NCBI RefSeq assembly: GCF_003258595.1
Contig: NZ_QHHQ01000002.1
Coordinates: forward strand, 868,001-932,000
DNA: 64,000 nucleotides
DNA from: Acuticoccus sediminis
GTDB taxonomy: Bacteria > Pseudomonadota > Alphaproteobacteria > Rhizobiales > Amorphaceae
Reading direction: 5' to 3'
Part shown: piece after piece, positions 62,211-64,000 of the stretch
How the letters are laid out: each line of letters starts with the position of its first letter
Numbering within the stretch: the stretch's first letter is position 1
Notes under the pieces: model-generated
Database searches by the model: none
Told to the model about the DNA's origin: nothing
What the model saw: the letters and a program-made list of their open reading frames with translations, nothing else
Made by a program: the position numbers and the translations under genes

Positions 62211-62942
62211 ATGACGGAGACCGGCCGCCCCAAGCCGATCCATCAGCGTATCTGCGAGGACGTCGAGGCACGGATCATGGACGGGAGCTGGCAGCCCGGC
62301 CAGCGAATCCCCTTCGAATACGAGCTGGAGGCCGAGTACGGCTGCTCGCGCATGACGGTGAACAAGGCGCTCAGCCTGCTCGCCAACCGCGGCATGATCA
62401 TCCGCAAGCGCCGCGCCGGGTCGTTCGTCGCCCAGCCGCAGATCGAACGCACCGTCATGGAGATCCAGGACATCGGCACCGCGGCCAAGGCCGCCGGGCA
62501 CGACTATGCCTTCGAGATCCATTCCATGAAGGTCGAGCGGCTGGACCCGGCCGAGGCGACCCGCATCGACGCCAAGCCGCGCCAGGAGGTGCTGCGCCTG
62601 ACCTGCCTCCACATCGTCGACGAGCGGCCCCACGCGCTGGAGGAGCGGCTCATCATGCTGGACGCGGTGCCGCGCGCCCGGTTCGAGACGTTCGAGACGA
62701 AACCTCCGGGAAGCTGGCTTCTCGAGCATGTGCCCTGGTCCGAGGCGCGACACGTGATCCGCGCCGTCGCGGCCGACGCCGCCACCGCGCGCGCGCTCGA
62801 CATGCCGAAGGGCGCCCCGTGCCTCATGCTCAGCCGCCAGACCTGGCAGAACCAGCGCACCGTGACGTACGTCGAGATCACCCACCCCGGCGACCGCTAC
62901 CAGTTCATCGGCCATTTCCAGCCTTTGAAGTCGACGATGTAG
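62211..62942 (+). CDS. hutC: Histidine-utilisation repressor HutC (GntR family)
   Basis: 243 residues from the ATG at 62211; an in-frame ATG at 62124 lies inside the operator and is less likely. The GntR winged helix spans about residues 8-78 (PFEYELEAEYGCSRMTVNKALSLLANRGMIIRKRRAG). A UTRA effector domain follows (about 95-235, with RLTCLHIVDERPHALEERL and VTYVEITHPGDRYQFIGHF, as in HutC proteins that sense urocanate). It is divergent from the HisC-like gene and followed by an RraA-family gene after 122 bases. Sites of its type occur at four promoters between 48 and 62.2 kb. Confidence 0.92.
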   Translation: MTETGRPKPIHQRICEDVEARIMDGSWQPGQRIPFEYELEAEYGCSRMTVNKALSLLANRGMIIRKRRAGSFVAQPQIERTVMEIQDIGTAAKAAGHDYAFEIHSMKVERLDPAEATRIDAKPRQEVLRLTCLHIVDERPHALEERLIMLDAVPRARFETFETKPPGSWLLEHVPWSEARHVIRAVAADAATARALDMPKGAPCLMLSRQTWQNQRTVTYVEITHPGDRYQFIGHFQPLKSTM

Positions 62943-63064
62943 CGGCCCCGCCGTTCACGGCGCGTCCGTCCGGCGCGCCGCCCGCCTTTCGGCACGCCCC
63001 GTGCCCTTCAGCGCCTGACGATGCGGCACGCGGCCGGGTCCAGGCCCAACCCAAGAGGACCACA

Positions 63065-63745
63065 ATGGCCATCGGATTCCGGGTGCTCCAGCGCCGGCGC
63101 GCCGTCTCCGCCGAGATCGTCGCACGATACGCCGCCCTTCCCGTCGCCAACGTCAGCGATTCGATGTGGCGCATGTCGGCGGCCGGCGCGCGCCTGACGG
63201 CGCGCCACAAGCCCGACGTGAAGATGGCCGGTCCCGCGCTCACCGTCAGGACGCGCCCCGGCGACAACCTGCTGGTCCACAAGGCGATCGAGATGGCGAG
63301 GCCGGGCGACGTCATCGTCGTCGACGCCGGCGGCGACCTCACCAACTCGATCATCGGCGACCTGATGACGACGCTGGCCCGCACGAGGGGCGTCGCCGGT
63401 TTCGTCATCGACGGGGCGATCCGCGACGCCAACGACATCTATGAAAGCGGCATGGCGATGTACGCCGCCGGCGTCTCTCACCGGGGCCCCTACAAGGACG
63501 GCCCCGGCGAGATCAACGTCCCCGTCGCGGTCGACGGGATGGTCATCGAGCCGGGCGACCTCGTGCTGGGTGACTGCGACGGCGTGCTGTGTGTCCCGTT
63601 CGACTCGGTCGAGCCGGTTCTCGCCGCCGCCGAGGCCAAGCATGCCGACGAGCAGAAGGAGATGGCCCGCATCAAGGCCGGCCAGGCCGACCGGCGCTGG
63701 GTCGACACCATCCTCGCCGACCGGGGCTGCGAGATCGAGGTCTGA
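63065..63745 (+). CDS. RraA-family aldolase/decarboxylase
   Basis: 226 residues. The fold signature is clear: VSDSMWRM (near 30-37), LTVRTRPGDNLLVHKAIEMARPGDVIVVDAGGD, and GFVIDGAIRDANDI with the Arg-Asp-x-x-Asp pattern of 4-hydroxy-4-methyl-2-oxoglutarate aldolases and oxaloacetate decarboxylases. True RraA RNase E inhibitors are shorter and lack this context. It lies downstream of hutC on the same strand, so it may cleave a hydroxy-keto acid from the HutC-linked CoA-lyase branch to pyruvate and a second product. Confidence 0.88.
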   Translation: MAIGFRVLQRRRAVSAEIVARYAALPVANVSDSMWRMSAAGARLTARHKPDVKMAGPALTVRTRPGDNLLVHKAIEMARPGDVIVVDAGGDLTNSIIGDLMTTLARTRGVAGFVIDGAIRDANDIYESGMAMYAAGVSHRGPYKDGPGEINVPVAVDGMVIEPGDLVLGDCDGVLCVPFDSVEPVLAAAEAKHADEQKEMARIKAGQADRRWVDTILADRGCEIEV

Positions 63746-64000
63746 CCCTGGAGCGGGTGTCGCCCTCCATGACCCCCGCGGCTGTCGGCGCAGGGTGCGA
63801 ACGCACCGGCCGCAGCCGCTCTGGACCATCCGCACCGCGCCTTCCCTGACGGGGACGGCGCGGCGCACCGGGCGGAGCTGCGCCTCGGTCGCGTCCGCCC
63901 CCATCCGCGCCGTTCCGGCCCGGTGTCCGCGCAAACACATGATATTCCAAGTGATTTCTCCAGAATCCGCCGGGCTGGGCGGTCTGATGACATTTTCGTG

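Noticed and set aside
63672-63993. Minus-strand frames near the window end
   Set aside because: Arginine-rich composition, no ribosome binding site, no motif, and overlap with the RraA gene; they look like GC-rich shadows.

Overview
The window is a GC-rich chromosomal segment (coding regions look close to 70% GC) packed with catabolic operons. I see no rRNA, tRNA, CRISPR array, transposase or phage gene. The gene set suggests an alphaproteobacterium, perhaps Hyphomicrobiales or Rhodobacterales: three TRAP transporters, a tripartite tricarboxylate transporter, three HyuA/HyuB pairs, an opine-oxidase-like triad, and histidine utilisation through HutF plus HutG. That placement is inference from gene content only.

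Layout. 1-2.3 kb: a truncated membrane or exported protein, a Tat-exported multicopper oxidase and a six-cysteine secreted protein, all on minus. 2.7-12.5 kb: TRAP transporter 1 with a cyclase-family hydrolase; TRAP transporter 2 with a short-chain dehydrogenase; a homoserine-dehydrogenase-like SAF protein; and a FadR-type GntR regulator whose probable operator TTGCATGCAA occurs at its own promoter and upstream of TRAP 2. 12.5-21.5 kb: tctA and tctB with a truncated tctC, a second GntR regulator, two isocitrate-lyase/PEP-mutase enzymes, an aconitase and a PrpF isomerase. This looks like an import-fed methylcitrate-like module without a citrate synthase. 21.6-31.3 kb: on minus, an opine-oxidase-like triad (2Fe-2S, FAD/BFD and DAO subunits), MmgE/PrpD, HyuA, HyuB and an enolase-superfamily enzyme, with a divergent LysR regulator at 31.4 kb. 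32.4-46.8 kb: a PuuB-like oxidase, an XRE-cupin regulator, a second HyuAB pair, TRAP transporter 3, a third HyuAB pair and another DAO-type oxidase.

46.8-63.7 kb is the histidine-utilisation region: hutF divergent from hutI-hutH-hutG-hutU, then on minus a CoA-transferase, CitE-like lyase, polar amino-acid ABC transporter and D-2-hydroxyacid dehydrogenase operon. These are followed by an HMG-CoA-lyase-like gene, a HisC-like aminotransferase, hutC and an RraA-family aldolase. Five TGTA-N2-TACA-like sites lie at the hutF/hutI, CoA-transferase/lyase, hisC-like and hutC promoters. They suggest one HutC regulon covering both the classical hut genes and an accessory CoA-dependent branch. The last 255 bases (63746-64000) hold no gene I can support.

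Across the window, transporters sit beside ring-opening or amide hydrolases and FAD amine oxidases, each block with its own regulator. This suits an organism scavenging many nitrogen-containing organic acids.
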